This document shows positions 46,090 to 56,762 of a stretch of DNA of 64,000 nucleotides, piece by piece; position 1 is the first letter of the stretch; each line of letters opens with the position of its first letter. Both the position numbers and the translations under genes were made by a program. Under the pieces are notes generated by a model. The model was not told where the DNA came from and did not search any database. It worked only from the letters and a program-made list of their open reading frames with translations. Source of the stretch: Dipteris shenzhenensis (lineage: Eukaryota > Polypodiophyta > Polypodiopsida > Gleicheniales); the NCBI GenBank assembly GCA_047967505.1, contig CM106538.1. One strand, 5' to 3'.

Positions 46090-47380
46090 AAGACACGTGT
46101 GCTTAAACCCGGGGAAAAGAATGACTTGGCATCCATAAAAGGCCAAATTTATGTTAGATATAACATAGGGCATGATATGCTGAAAAGAAATGGCAAGGTA
46201 GTAGTACCTAATCAGAATGATCTCAGGCAGAGAGTCATTCAACAATGCCATGATAGCCCGTGTGTGGACATTAGGGATCGAGAAGACATATGATCTTGTG
46301 AAACAAGATTTCTTTTGGTAAAAAATAAAAAAACATATTCATGAATGTGTGACAAGCTATTTTTCGTGTCAAGTGAGTTAAGGCTGAGCGGGTGAAGCCC
46401 TTGGAAATACCACTAGGTAGGTGGGAGAGCATTTCCATGGACTTTATAGTTGGTCTGCCTTGTGGTGGTTGATCGTCTTACCAAGATGGCTCACTTCATT
46501 CCGACTAGGGAGTCTGTTAGTGTCCCGCAAGTGGTGGATTTGTTTATTAAACATATATTTTCTTTGCATGGATTACCCAGATCCATAGTGTCAGACAGGG
46601 ATGTTAAATTTATTAGTCATTTTTGGACTTCAATGTTTGAGGCACTAAGGATTGAGTTGGGAATGAGTAGTGGGGATCATCTTGAAATGGATGGTCAGAC
46701 GGAAATAGTCAACCAGACTTTAGAGGATATGTTTAGAGCATATGTTTCATTGAGGCAACATACGTGGAACAAGTGGTTGCCACTATTAGAATTTGCTTAC
46801 ATGTTAGAAAACATTCCTCTACAGGAATGAGTCCATTTGAGTTGAACTATGGTTATAGACTAGCAAATTTAATTGTGGTTGGAACATCTCAGAATAGAGC
46901 TAAGGCATATGCGGATGAAAATAGATCCGTTATAGGGGATTTAAGGAAGGATAATTTTTTTTCCTCAGAATTCCTTCACACTATAAGTCTTTGACTGCAA
47001 GACAGTGTGCTAAGTTATCACATCGATACTGTGGGCTGTGGTTAATTCTTAAAAGAATAGGCAAGGTGGCCTATAAGTTGGAACTACCACAGGGTTATAA
47101 GGTGCATCCAGTGTTTCATGTTTCTCGTTTAAAGAGGTTTTTGCACCTAGGTGACTCATTGATCGAGGGTGTTGTTTTGTTTCAGGAGATAGAGGATAAT
47201 GCAAGGCATAAACCAAAAAGAATCCTAGAACGAGAAACAACATAGGTATGCAATCGAAAGATACCAACGGTGTTGGTTGCATGGCATGGTCTACTTCTAT
47301 CTGAGGCTACTTGGGAATCCGTATACCAGATGCGGAGAGCTTTCTCAGATTTTATCATGGAGGACGCTGATGCCTGAAGA
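46090..47380 (+). pseudogene. Gypsy-1 integrase, GPY/F and chromodomain
   Basis: A split zinc region (SYFSCQVS) precedes MDFIVGLP and VVVDRLTKMAHFIPTRESVS. IVSDRDVKFIS has the second Asp and DGQTEIVNQTLEDMFRAY the Glu. The frame 46991-47245 carries the GPY/F-like GKVAYKLELPQGYKVHPVFH and then a chromodomain remnant, VAWHGLLLSEATWESVYQM, ending near 47377. A C-terminal chromodomain marks the chromovirus branch, whose members target chromatin. Stops occur near 46830, 46994 and 47245. Confidence 0.85.
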
Positions 47381-47389
47381 GGGAAGGAA

Positions 47390-47592
47390 TGTTATGCTCA
47401 AGCTGAGATAACATGACGTTGGAAGGATCGGTGGATATTTTCCTTTAGAGGGCCAATGGTCGTATTTTATTTTATAGCGCTTCAAGTATATTGTTAAAAG
47501 AATCAATGTCAAGGTCCTTGTTGAGGGCGAAGTGGCACTGACTAGATGGTTCTAAGGTCAGGGGCCTAGGTACACCAAAGTCTGTAATTGCC
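47390..47592 (+). repeat. Gypsy-1 3' LTR, truncated
   Basis: Starts TGTTATGCTC after the purine-rich GAAGAGGGAAGGAA; it aligns to the first ~210 bases of the 5' LTR and then breaks into unrelated minus-strand Copia text at 47593. Confidence 0.8.
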
Positions 47593-47595
47593 GAG

Positions 47596-48590
47596 CTTTT
47601 CTTGTCAAACTCTCTTGTACATCTAATGTATCTCAAGACTCTGTTGGCTACATTTCAGTGAGACTGTTTTGGATTTGCCATAAATTGTGTAAGTGAACGC
47701 ACTGCATAACTAATATCTGGCCTTGATAGTCAGATATATAAGAGATCCGATGAGCTGCCGATAGTATTTTTCATTGACTGTAAGATTTCTCGATCTTTTG
47801 TCAGTTCCAAGGGAGTGGTTGCAATCTTGCAATTTGCCATATGAAACTTTTTCAGGAGACTATTCACATATTTTGGCTGGCTCATAAAGGTGTTGTCTGA
47901 GTTTCTCTAGAACTCAATTCCAAGATAATAGTGCATAAGCCCAAGATCTTTCACGTCGAACTTTGTAGATAACTCTTGCTTTAGCTTGCTAATGAAGCTA
48001 TCATTGCTTTCTGTCACAATCAGATCATTTACATACAAAAGTGCAATAGTAATGTCTTCCACTTGAACTTTGTAGTAGAGAGCATGATCTGCATTGGACT
48101 TCATGTATCCCAAATTAGCAAAAATACTTGTCGATTCTGTTATACCAACTTCTGGATGCTTGCTTTAAGCCGTAGAGACTTTTCTTGAGATGGCAAATCT
48201 AATACTCCTTCCCTGGTTCAACATAACGTGCAGGTTGTTGCATGTAGACTTCCTCATCTAGGTAACTATTGAGAAAAGCATTTTTGACATCGAGCTGGTA
48301 CACATTCCATCTGCTGAGTGTCGCTAGTGATATTAAAAAATCATATGGAGTCCATCTTTGCTATTGGAGCATAAGTCTCATCATAATCTTGACCATATTG
48401 CTGTGCAAAACCTTTTGCAACTAGTTTGGCTTTGTATCTTTCAATGCTTTGTACTTCACTTTGTAAATCCATTTGTTTGCTATGGCTTTTTTTCCTAGTG
48501 AAAGGTCGCATAATTCCGAAGTATGTTTTTGTACAAAGCTTTCATTTCTTCATTCATAGCAGTTTGCCACCAGCTCAGGTAGTCCTTCTA
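47596..48590 (-). pseudogene. Copia reverse transcriptase fragment
   Basis: Minus strand, C-half of the polymerase: near 48480 [13 protein letters not shown]; near 48290 YQLDVKNAFLNSYLDEEVYM; near 48170 KKSLYGLKQASRSWYN; then an open piece (48113-47907) with LLYVNDLIVTES where the catalytic YVDD reads YVND; then DLGLMHYYLGIEF. No LTRs. It differs in sequence from Copia-1 to Copia-4 and is an independent, older fragment. Confidence 0.85.
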
Positions 48591-49194
48591 AAATGGTGAA
48601 GGGATCCTGCAGCCAAACGGGCACAAGTGAATATTCTTGGAACCCGGGTATGAAGTCATGCTAGAAAGAGGCCTTGTGAACTGAGAGAGAAATTTTTTCT
48701 AGGCTGAGACCTAGACCTACCTAGAATCCTAAGACGGTAACACTAACCTATTGTTTTCCCGTGGGTACTAGTGAAGATGGACTAACTATCTGACTTGACC
48801 TAAGGCTGAGAGACTGACCTACATAACTCGTGCTTGATTGTCCTTGGACAAGGGCTCACAATGGGGTCACGGCATATGACAAAATATCCTATCATAGGAA
48901 CTATTTGGGATGTCTAGTAAGCATACTTTACGTTTTTGAAACAAAAGACCATTCCGAATGGAATACTGATCTTAGATGTCTCTCCCCTAAATCAATTGGT
49001 TAATCTCAGCATGTCCCAACTTGGACCGATAGATAGATATGGCTAAAGTAATGATCATGCTCCTACATGCCTTTAAAGGATAAAAAGAGACCAGTTTGGA
49101 TCTTCGTGAACTTATAAAGGTCACAAAACCTTTGTATCAGATTTCAAAGTTGAAATCTTGCATAAGCTCAGATCATCTAGCCCGTACGGCCATG
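48591..49194. other. No recognisable feature
   Basis: About 600 bases between two retroelement fragments; no motif seen. Confidence 0.35.
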
Positions 49195-49490
49195 TAAGTC
49201 TGAAGCTTTATAAGAGTACTTAATTGATGTGTTATCAACACACTCTACAAACTGAGAGCCATATAAATAATGCCTCCGCTTCTTCAATGCATGGATAACA
49301 AATTGTTCCTTTTTATGAGTGGGATATTTGAGCTGTGCTCGTGTCATCTTGAGGATACAGGTTGGACATCCTGAAACAAGCCTGCACCAATGGCATAATC
49401 ACTAGTATCCGTTTAAACCGCCAATGATTTACTTTCATCCACAGATTGCAACATAGCCGTGGTAACCACTACATGGTTCAGCTTTCTGAG
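49195..49490 (-). pseudogene. Gypsy RNase H fragment
   Basis: Minus-strand text DYAIGAGLFQDVQPV, YPTHKKEQFVIHALKKRRHY and LYGSQFVE is the Ty3/gypsy RNase H core, with a frameshift between the first two parts. Closely similar to the plus-strand fragment at 55.7-56.2 kb on the far side of Copia-4. Confidence 0.8.
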
Positions 49491-49640
49491 GCACCAGTTA
49501 TTTCAGTTGATGAAACTTAAACAGAGTTTTGAAAAAACAAATCAGTGTTTTTGGATTTTATGCGATGCAGCGTTTTTTATTTTTAGTGAATGTGTGGTTT
49601 AGTTCTTGCAATCTAGATATTGTCTTTTTGGCAACAATTA

Positions 49641-49692
49641 TAATGAGTATCTTTGTGCTCTCGCGTTAATGAGTATCTTTGTGCTCTCGCGT
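49641..49692. repeat. Perfect 26-base tandem duplication
   Basis: TAATGAGTATCTTTGTGCTC plus TCGCGT at 49641-49666 is repeated exactly at 49667-49692. Confidence 0.95.
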
Positions 49693-50240
49693 GTCAGGTA
49701 TGCTCTATACAACCTGAAGCAGACAGCGAATTGCATCTCACAGGGAGTCATTGAGGGCATTGGCACATCAAAATGTTCCATCTCTCATAAGAATTTACAG
49801 CTTGGACAGAATGTCAAAATGCAGGTGGGTTGTTTACCATTTCATTCCATCATGCCTCTTTTGCTTTTGCCGTTGGTGCTAGAAGTTACTGTAGTCCTAA
49901 ATCTTCTTGAGGAATGGGTTTCTCAGATGAACATTGTAGAAGGGAATTTGACTGTGTCCATTTGGAGTGCAATGGGGGTCGTTGGCAAAATGCAAGTGCA
50001 AACTATCATGATCTTGTAATCGAATTTTAAATACTTGAGACTTCAGAAACTATGATTTTTCTGAAAAACAGGTTGTGTTACTTGCTTTGATTTGGGGCTC
50101 TTTTTCCATCTTTGTCTCTCTCGATGCTTTGCAATAAATGCCAACACTGTTTGGGTCAAGGTCAAAAGGCATGCCTTTCCCTTGTGGAAGGATCTTTTGA
50201 TCCGGATAAGCTACTCCTTATTTGCCAGGTTAGAACTGTG
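49693..50240. other. No recognised gene
   Basis: A 137-codon frame (49606-50019) crosses the 26-base duplication and has no motif. Short frames follow. Confidence 0.3.
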
Positions 50241-50415
50241 GCATGACCGAGTATTGTTTTTCAATGCTAGGATGGAAACTAGATTAGTAGTCACTAACCA
50301 TAGTTAGTGAACTAACTGCGGTTAGGGGGAAAAACCTCTTAAAGAGGGAAAAGTGCCCCTAACTAGCTTATTAAATTACATTGGTCACTGCTGAATTATA
50401 TCTATAATTCTAACA
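50241..50415 (-). repeat. Copia-4 3' LTR (outer end uncertain)
   Basis: On the minus strand it opens TGTTAGAATTATAG at 50415, directly after a polypurine tract (plus-strand CCCCCC at 50416-50421). It contains an inverted repeat, CTAACCATAGTTAGT / ACTAACTGCGGTTAG, at 50294-50325, and CCTCTTAAAGAGG near 50336. The far end cannot be placed. Confidence 0.6.
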
Positions 50416-50450
50416 CCCCCCTGCAGTGCCAATGTCATGTACAAGGCTGA

Positions 50451-51760
50451 TCAATCACCAAACGGATATAAGTTTAGGGCACTGCGAAATGCCTCAAACT
50501 TTTCACGTGGTAGTGCTTTGGTGACAATATCTGCAACGTTGTCATGTGTGGACACAAAGATCATACTGATCTCTCCTGCATGCAACTTCTCTCTGACGTA
50601 GTGATAGTGAACCTCAATGTGCTTCGTGCGAGCATGAAACATTGGATTCTTTGCCACTGCAATGGCACTCTGACTATCAGTGAGAATTGGAGAAGGACCC
50701 TCCAATCATAGATGAAGATCAGCAAATAGGCATCGCAGCCAGACACATTCAACTGTTGCTGTGAAAGTTGCCCTGTACTCAGCTTCACATGATGAGGTAG
50801 CCACTGTAGATTGTTTCTTGCTCAGCCAGGAAATGCAAGATTTACCCAAAAAGAAACAATTGCCACTAGTGGACTGCCTAGTGTCATAATCACCAGCCCA
50901 ATCTGAATCACTGTAGGCATGCATCTGCAAGTCACCCCCCCTGGGAAATAACAAGCCAAAAGACTTCGTGCCCTGCAAATAACGGAAGATGCGCTTAACT
51001 GCTTGCCAATGCATAGTTTTTGGGCTGTGCATATACCTGCTCACTTGAGATACTGCAAATTGAATATCAGGTCTAGTGTTGCAGAGATATATGAGGCATC
51101 CAACAGCCTGACTGTAAGATGTGGCATCAACTGATTCTCCTACATCATGCATTGTGAGTTTCAGCCCCGGCTCCATGGGAGTGGCTATAGGCTTACAATC
51201 ATGCATGTTAAATCTGTCCAAGAGTTTCTGCACATACTTGGACTGAGACATAATAGTGCCACGTCTCTCTTGAGAGAACTGGATCCCCAAATAAAAGTGA
51301 AGCAGCCCCAAATCTGACATGTCAAAGGTGGTCTGCAAATCAGCTTTGAAATCTGCAATATTATCTTCATTGGACCCTGTGAGCAGTAAGTCATCGACAT
51401 AAAGAAGGATGACTAAAATTCCCCCCCCATCCATCTTGATGTAGAGAGTGCTCTCAGTAGGACTATTGTGCAGCCCCTTGCTGGTCAAAAAGGCATGAAT
51501 CTTGGCATACCATGCACGAGGGGCCTGTTTCAGCCGATACAAAGCTTTGCTTAGCTTGCATACCTGAAGTGCATTTGCTGTAATTTCAAAGCCTGGAGGT
51601 TGTTTGACATAAACCTCTTCCAGCAAGTCTCCATTTAAGAATGCTGTTTTTACGTCCAACTGATGAACATTCCACTCAAAATGTGCAGCCATTGCAATAA
51701 CAGATCGGATGGTGGTCATTCGGGATGTAGGAGCAAATGTCTCCCCATAATCTATGCCCT
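50451..51760 (-). pseudogene. Copia-4 reverse transcriptase and RNase H
   Basis: A 337-codon open stretch (51719-50706) and, after one TGA in the same frame, 84 more codons. It has [39 protein letters not shown], the catalytic LLYVDDLLLTGS, DLGLLHFYLGIQF and RPDIQFAVSQVSRYM. RNase H follows with SDSDWAGDYDTRQS and SSCEAEYRATF, then KHIEVHYHYVREKL and ADIVTKALP. With one stop only, it is the most complete Copia polymerase in the window. Confidence 0.93.
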
Positions 51761-52922
51761 TTTTCTGAGCATAGCCTTTAGCAACCAGCCTTGCCTTGTA
51801 TCTGTCAATGGAGCCATCTGGCTTCCGTTACCTTGAAAACCCATCGTGTACCAATGGCATGTTTACCTGGTGGCAAGTTTACGACATCCCAAGTCTGATT
51901 TTTCTTAATGGACTGCAACTCATCGTGCATGGCATTCATCCAATGCACATTGTCCTTTGCTTCTTCGAATGTTGCAGGCTCCTCCTCATCGAGAAGAGTA
52001 CCTGCATAATTTGATTCCACTGAATTAGCACCTTCCATGTGCCTTGCTGCACTGCGAGTCCTGCCAGGTAATGGAGCATCAATCTTACTCTCTCTGAGAG
52101 TCTGTAACAGCCAGTTTGGGACTGTTTTTGCTGCATGTATGTCTGCAATTTCTTGCTGAACCACTTGTTCCACTGCCTGTGGAGGTGGCAAGACACCTTG
52201 TGGCTGAACTGGAGCATCGGGAGGTGGCTGTAAATTCTAATTTGCATTAGAATATCAGCAGGGGAACCCAAAGCAATGGGTAGTAACCCCTCAAAAACAT
52301 CCTTTGAAGAAGAAGGCATATGAAATTCAGCCTGAGTGTGAGCTGAATTTTCTGCAAATATCACATCTCTACTGACAATGATCTTGCGTGTAGCAGGATT
52401 GTAGAGACGGTACCCCTTGCTTTCTGCACTGTACCCAACAAATATGCACTTAATTGCCTTATCTGAAAACTTATGCCGAAATTCAACTGGCACATGAGTA
52501 TATGCAAGGCATCTAAAGACTCGGAAATGATCCACTGAAGGCTTTCTCCCATTCTAGACCTCATAGGGTGTTTTTGTTTTCAAAGCCTTAGTGGGAGCCC
52601 GATTTAAGATGTAGTTGGCACACATCAGACCTTCAAGCCAGAATTTGTGAGGCATGTGTTTGCTTTTCAGCATACATCTGTCCATCTCCATAAGAGGTCT
52701 ATTTTTTCTCTCAGCTTTGCCATTTTGCTGAGGGGTCAGCCTCAGTGTGAGCTGATGCACAATACCCTTGCCTTTCAGAAAAGCATCAAAATCTGCAGAC
52801 AAGTATTCCCCACCTCTATCTGTGCGCAACGTCTGTATCTTGAGTCCGGTTTCATTTTCAACCATGGCTGAAAAGTGTTTAAACACCATGAACACTTCTG
52901 ATTTGTGCTTCAGCCCAAAGAC
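51761..52922 (-). pseudogene. Copia-4 integrase core and linker
   Basis: 52895-52554 contains LRTDRGGEYLSADFD (second Asp) and TPQQNGKAERKNR (catalytic Glu), then PHKFWLEGLMCANYILNRAP. After a stop, 52535-51936 has VFRCLAYTHVPVEFRHKFSD and KCIFVGYSAESKGYRLYNP. A frameshift leads to the linker 52191-51805 with LPGRTRSAARHMEG and WDVVNLPPGKHAIGTRWVFK. Unlike Copia-1 to -3, the core is not deleted. Confidence 0.9.
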
Positions 52923-54720
52923 TCAAGTGAAATTGGAGTAATCATCAATAAAAGTACCAAAGTAGAGATGACCACCCAATGATGGAGTCCTCATGGGACC
53001 ACAGACATCACTGTGTATAAGCTGTAATTTGCGGACAGCTTTAATTGAACCATCCTTTTTGAAGGGGAATCTATGCATCTTGCCTAAAATGCACCCTTCA
53101 CAGGCATGTGGAGGAGGTATCTCAAGAGGTGGCAATGCATCAACCATAGAGTGCTTCTGAAGCGTCATCACGTTGTTGTAATGCATGTGGCCATATCGGG
53201 CATGCCATAATTCTGCATTCTGCATGGCAGCAGTAGGAGTAGAAACTGCAAGAGCATGGGCTGCTCTTTTCTCAAAAAGATCAAGCTGAAAAAGCCCACG
53301 CAGCAGAGTACCAGATAATCTCAAGGCATAATCATTTTCCCTGTCTCGGACATCACATTTGTCATCCTCAAAGATGACCTGAAATCCAGCCCTGTTAAGA
53401 GTGGACACCAAAAGAAGATTCTTGGTGATACCAGGCACATATAAGACATCTGAAAGTCTGAAAACTGAGCCATCAATGGGAGTAAGCTCAACTTCTCCTG
53501 TGCCACGTACTGAATATGACGAGTTATTGGCACAAGTGACTTTCTTACCAACGGGAGGTGGATGCAAGGAAGTAAAGAGACACTTCCTAAAAGTGATATG
53601 CTTGGATGCACCGCTGTCAAAATACCAAGTATTCAGTGTTTCATTGACACTGAAAGCAGATGCATCCGTAGAAGAGTCATAACTGCAAGTCAAAAATGCA
53701 TATGTATCATCATTACAAGTGGCTGTACTATCCCGAGCATCTGGAGCAGCCAGCCTAGAAATCTGAAATGCAAGATAAAAAGGCATAATCCTGTCCAACA
53801 AAGTTGGCTGCAGCATCCCCACTGTCAGATGCATGAGGAGCTGAATCTGAAACAACCATACTGGAGCTGTTTTTCTTCTCTTTTGCAAGCCTTTTCCTGC
53901 ATTCTTCAATGTGATGACCTGGCTTTTTGCAGTAATGACAAAAACCCTTCTTCTTGGGCTTATTTGCATCATTTTTAGCCTTTTGTGAAGGCTGTCCTTA
54001 CCCACTGGAAGGCTGATTTACTGATGTCTTTGCCTGTCCCTTTCTTTTTGACTTGAACTTTGAGAGCATAGCTTGTTCACCTGCACGTGAAGCCAAGTTT
54101 TTCCTGGTCTGCTCTTCCTGAAGCAGAAGTCCTATCAACTTATGAAAAGTGAGAGGATTTGCACCCCCCCTCAATGATAAGCTCAGCGAGGTATGAAAGC
54201 TGAGATAAGACTCAGGAAGAGAATTCAGAGTGGTGTTAATCATCTCTGAATCAGGAATTATCTCATCTATGTTCAATAATTGCTCTCTGAGATCTTGTAG
54301 CTTTGTGAGGTGGACTGGCATGGAGTCACCCTCTTCCATATGTGTATTACTTGCCTTCGAGGTCTTACACGACCGGATATGCGGAATGATAAATCTTTTC
54401 ACTGAAAGAGAGATGCATGACAAAGCTAAGGCATCTCGTGAATCCCATCTCTTCTGCTCTGGAGTAGTGGCTTTAGTTGCACCAACAACTTGTTCTGCAG
54501 CTGCACCCTGTGCATGACCTCTTCCACCTCCTTGTTGAGGAGGGGTATTAGGTGCCATACCTGCTGGTCGGATCTCACCCCCATTCACATAATCCCATAA
54601 ATTGCGAGAAATCAGAATATTGCGTACCATAAAACTCCAGAGGGAGTAGTTGGTACCATCCAACTTGTCTTCCTATGAAAGACCACCGAACTGGAAATCA
54701 TTCTGATTTTGCTGGGCCAT
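52923..54720 (-). pseudogene. Copia-4 gag-protease-integrase N-terminus
   Basis: The gag ATG is probably 54720 (MAQQNQNDFQF), with a TAG after 15 codons, then KLDGTNYSLWSFMVRNIL in the same frame through 53998. A zinc knuckle (CHYCKKPGHHIEEC, in another frame) lies near 53920. The protease site WYFDSGASKHI is near 53610, and then NLLLVSTLNRAGF. The integrase zinc region LWHARYGHMHY and CEGCILGKMHRFPF, and HSDVCGPM with the first Asp, complete the stretch. About three frameshifts or stops. Confidence 0.9.
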
Positions 54721-54949
54721 ATCTGAGAAAGAGATTAGTAGATACAAGACTGAATTCCCTTACTGGGAATGAAATGCACAACTCCCAAAAAACACAGCCA
54801 AGCACTGGCTGTAAATGCAACTCAGATTTTTGCACTTGCACTGTCATAATTCTGTCCAAGCATAAAAAAACTCTCCAGAATCTGCCAAAAGTGCTGCAAA
54901 ACACTTCAAGAAAGGCAGTATGAACTGAAATGTCCAAAGTTGCTCTCCC

Positions 54950-55736
54950 AACACAAAAGCCCCAAAATAGGCTTGAAATTGCAACCAGAAAGGGGCAAAT
55001 TGATCAAAAGCCCCAAATGTTACAAGAATTGCGCTCTGTCTGCAAAAGCCCCAAATTTCACTGCGAAATTGCAGTGTAATTACAAAATCCCTAAATTTCT
55101 TCAAGAAATTGTACTGCAGAATTGAAAGCCCCAAATTTCGAGCTTGAAATTATCTGCAAAGTCCCAAATTTTGTCTGCAAGATTGCAAGTAGAACCAAAA
55201 AGCCCCAAATTTCTGGAGCAGATTCTGCAAATTGATTGCAATGTCTGCAACAAACAGGATGCGCCAAATGTACTCCCAAAAACTGACCCAAATAATGGCT
55301 GTCTGCAAAATGTGCCTGCTTAAGATCACCTGCAAGGTACAGCTTGTGCGCAGGTACAAAGTGTACGGCCAGGTACGATCAATGTATGGATTGCAGGTAT
55401 GATTGGTACGTACGGCGATGATGCAGGTAAGGTTGCAGGTGTGAGCAGGTACAGCACGTACGGCAGGTACGCGTTGGCACAGCAGGTACAGTATGGTCAA
55501 ACAGCTCTGTAGATCAGGTACGTACGGCGTTGTACGGGGACAATTTGTACAGTCGTACGATCGCGAAGTACGACGAGACTATAAGTACGGCTCTGATGCA
55601 AAACGGTACGGCGACGTACGGATGATGATGCAGAAGGTACCACTGATACGGACTGCATAGGTACGGTGGGTACGGCAGAGTACGGGCATGTACGGACGAG
55701 TGGCACAAGTGCAGTACGAAACTGTACGTATTGATT
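54950..55736 (-). promoter_or_regulatory. Copia-4 leader: GGGGCTTT repeats and CCGTAC array
   Basis: Plus-strand AAAGCCCCAAATTT-like words occur at about 54958, 55007, 55046, 55124 and 55199, plus one AAAGTCCCAAATTT variant (GGGGCTTT in element sense). From 55310 to 55736 there are at least a dozen GTACGG words (CCGTAC in element sense). The same two blocks occur in the Copia-3 leader in the same order. ATCAGAGCC near 55592 may be a primer-site relic. Confidence 0.65.
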
Positions 55737-56260
55737 AGGCTACAGGTGCAACCTTGTTTCAGGACGTTCAACCCATTGTGTTTATTAGTTAGAAGCTAAC
55801 TCCAGCTTAGGTTTTATATCCTACACATGAAAAGGAGCTCTTTGTTGTAGTTCGTGCATTGAAGAAGTGTAGGCATTATTTATATGGCTCCGAGTTTGTG
55901 GTGTATGTGGACAATATATTACTGAAGTACTTCTGTATAAGAGTATGTACTAAAGAAAATCTTTACCTTCTCAAGTCCTTGACTAGTCACTTCCATGTAG
56001 AATCTAGATGCAACTGTGGCTACTGAAATTTATAGGCTCCTTGCATTTGCAGTTTGGCAATTCGATGTGCCTTGCCTCTGAAATTTTTTTCGCACACATA
56101 CTGCTTCGGATTTGCGTGGTCGTAAAGGTAGGTGGTCCGAGCTCATGCAGGATTTCTAAGGGCTGCCACTAATGTGGTGGATGATGGGTTAAATTGCATT
56201 GGTTTTGTGAACTTTTTGAGTCTCATTGAGATCTGAACTGTCATGTGCACGGATTGGTAT
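55727..56260 (+). pseudogene. Gypsy RNase H fragment
   Basis: GATLFQDVQPIVFIS, LYPTHEKELFVVVRALKKCRHY and LYGSEFVVYVDNILLKYF are the RNase H core. After frameshifts RWSELMQDF and NVVDDGLNCIGFVNF mark its end. It is cut at the left by the Copia-4 leader and at the right by the Gypsy-2 LTR. Confidence 0.85.
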
Positions 56261-56261
56261 C

Positions 56262-56762
56262 TGATGTGTACTAGGTACACAGGACTAGCTCAGGTTAGCC
56301 TGGGGAGGCTTAGAGCTAGGCAGGCTTGATTCTCGGGTTGAGTGGCAAGGGTACGAACTATTTATAGGTCTTCGCTATTTTTGGCGCTCGGGGCCTGAGT
56401 CTATAAAAGGGGCCCAGGGGGTTCAGTTCTCAGTGTGCAGTTGGGAGCAAGTTTCGTTCCCAGGTGCTAGGTCTGTTCTTGGATTGAGTCGCGGACGCGC
56501 GCCTGCATCTTAGCGTAGCCCAAGGCCCAGTGGCAGATCCAGGGCTTCACAGCGCCACCTGGTGGTATGGGACACCAGGCTGGTTTGGATCTGATTGGGA
56601 GTTCGTGCCAGTAGCTCAGCTCGTGGCTCGGAGGGGACATCTCCTGATTCGGGATCACATCCCGTAGATGTCATGGTTGGGTGGTGAGCAGCCTGCTCAG
56701 TTCTCACGTGGTGTGTGTGTTTGTTTGCAGATCAGGGGTTTCAGGAGTGCTGGGATGTGTCA
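56262..56762 (+). repeat. Gypsy-2 5' LTR with TATA box
   Basis: The right end (TGTCA, 56758-56762) is fixed by the primer site TGGTATCAGAGCCA at 56765-56778. The left end TGATGTG is a guess without a second LTR. CTATAAAAGG at 56401-56410 is a strong TATA box, followed about 30 bases on by GTTCAGTTCTCAG, a likely start site. Confidence 0.75.

Larger units (their letters stand above)
36691..47592 (+). mobile_element. Gypsy-1, decayed Ty3/gypsy chromovirus split by nested insertions
   Basis: The 5' LTR (36691-37160) and a truncated 3' LTR (47390-47592) share a long stretch including TCAATGTCAAGGTCCTTGTT and GACTAGATGGTTCTAAGGT. Between them lie a primer site, a leader, a 6.5-kb nested insertion (37571-44066), gag, a protease/reverse-transcriptase stub, integrase, GPY/F and a chromodomain remnant. 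Most of reverse transcriptase and RNase H is deleted. This is the oldest element of the nest. Confidence 0.85.
50241..55736 (-). mobile_element. Copia-4, Ty1/copia element lacking its 5' LTR
   Basis: On the minus strand: leader (55736-54721), gag, protease, integrase with a complete D,D,E set, reverse transcriptase, RNase H, polypurine tract and the 3' LTR ending at 50415. No 5' LTR is seen; the leader runs into a gypsy fragment at about 55730. It is the best preserved Copia pol here but has several frameshifts and stops. The leader and sequence place it with Copia-3. The left boundary is approximate because there is no second LTR for comparison. Confidence 0.9.

Noticed and set aside
49606-50019. 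137-codon frame
   Set aside because: It crosses a tandem duplication, has no motif, and is flanked by retroelement debris.
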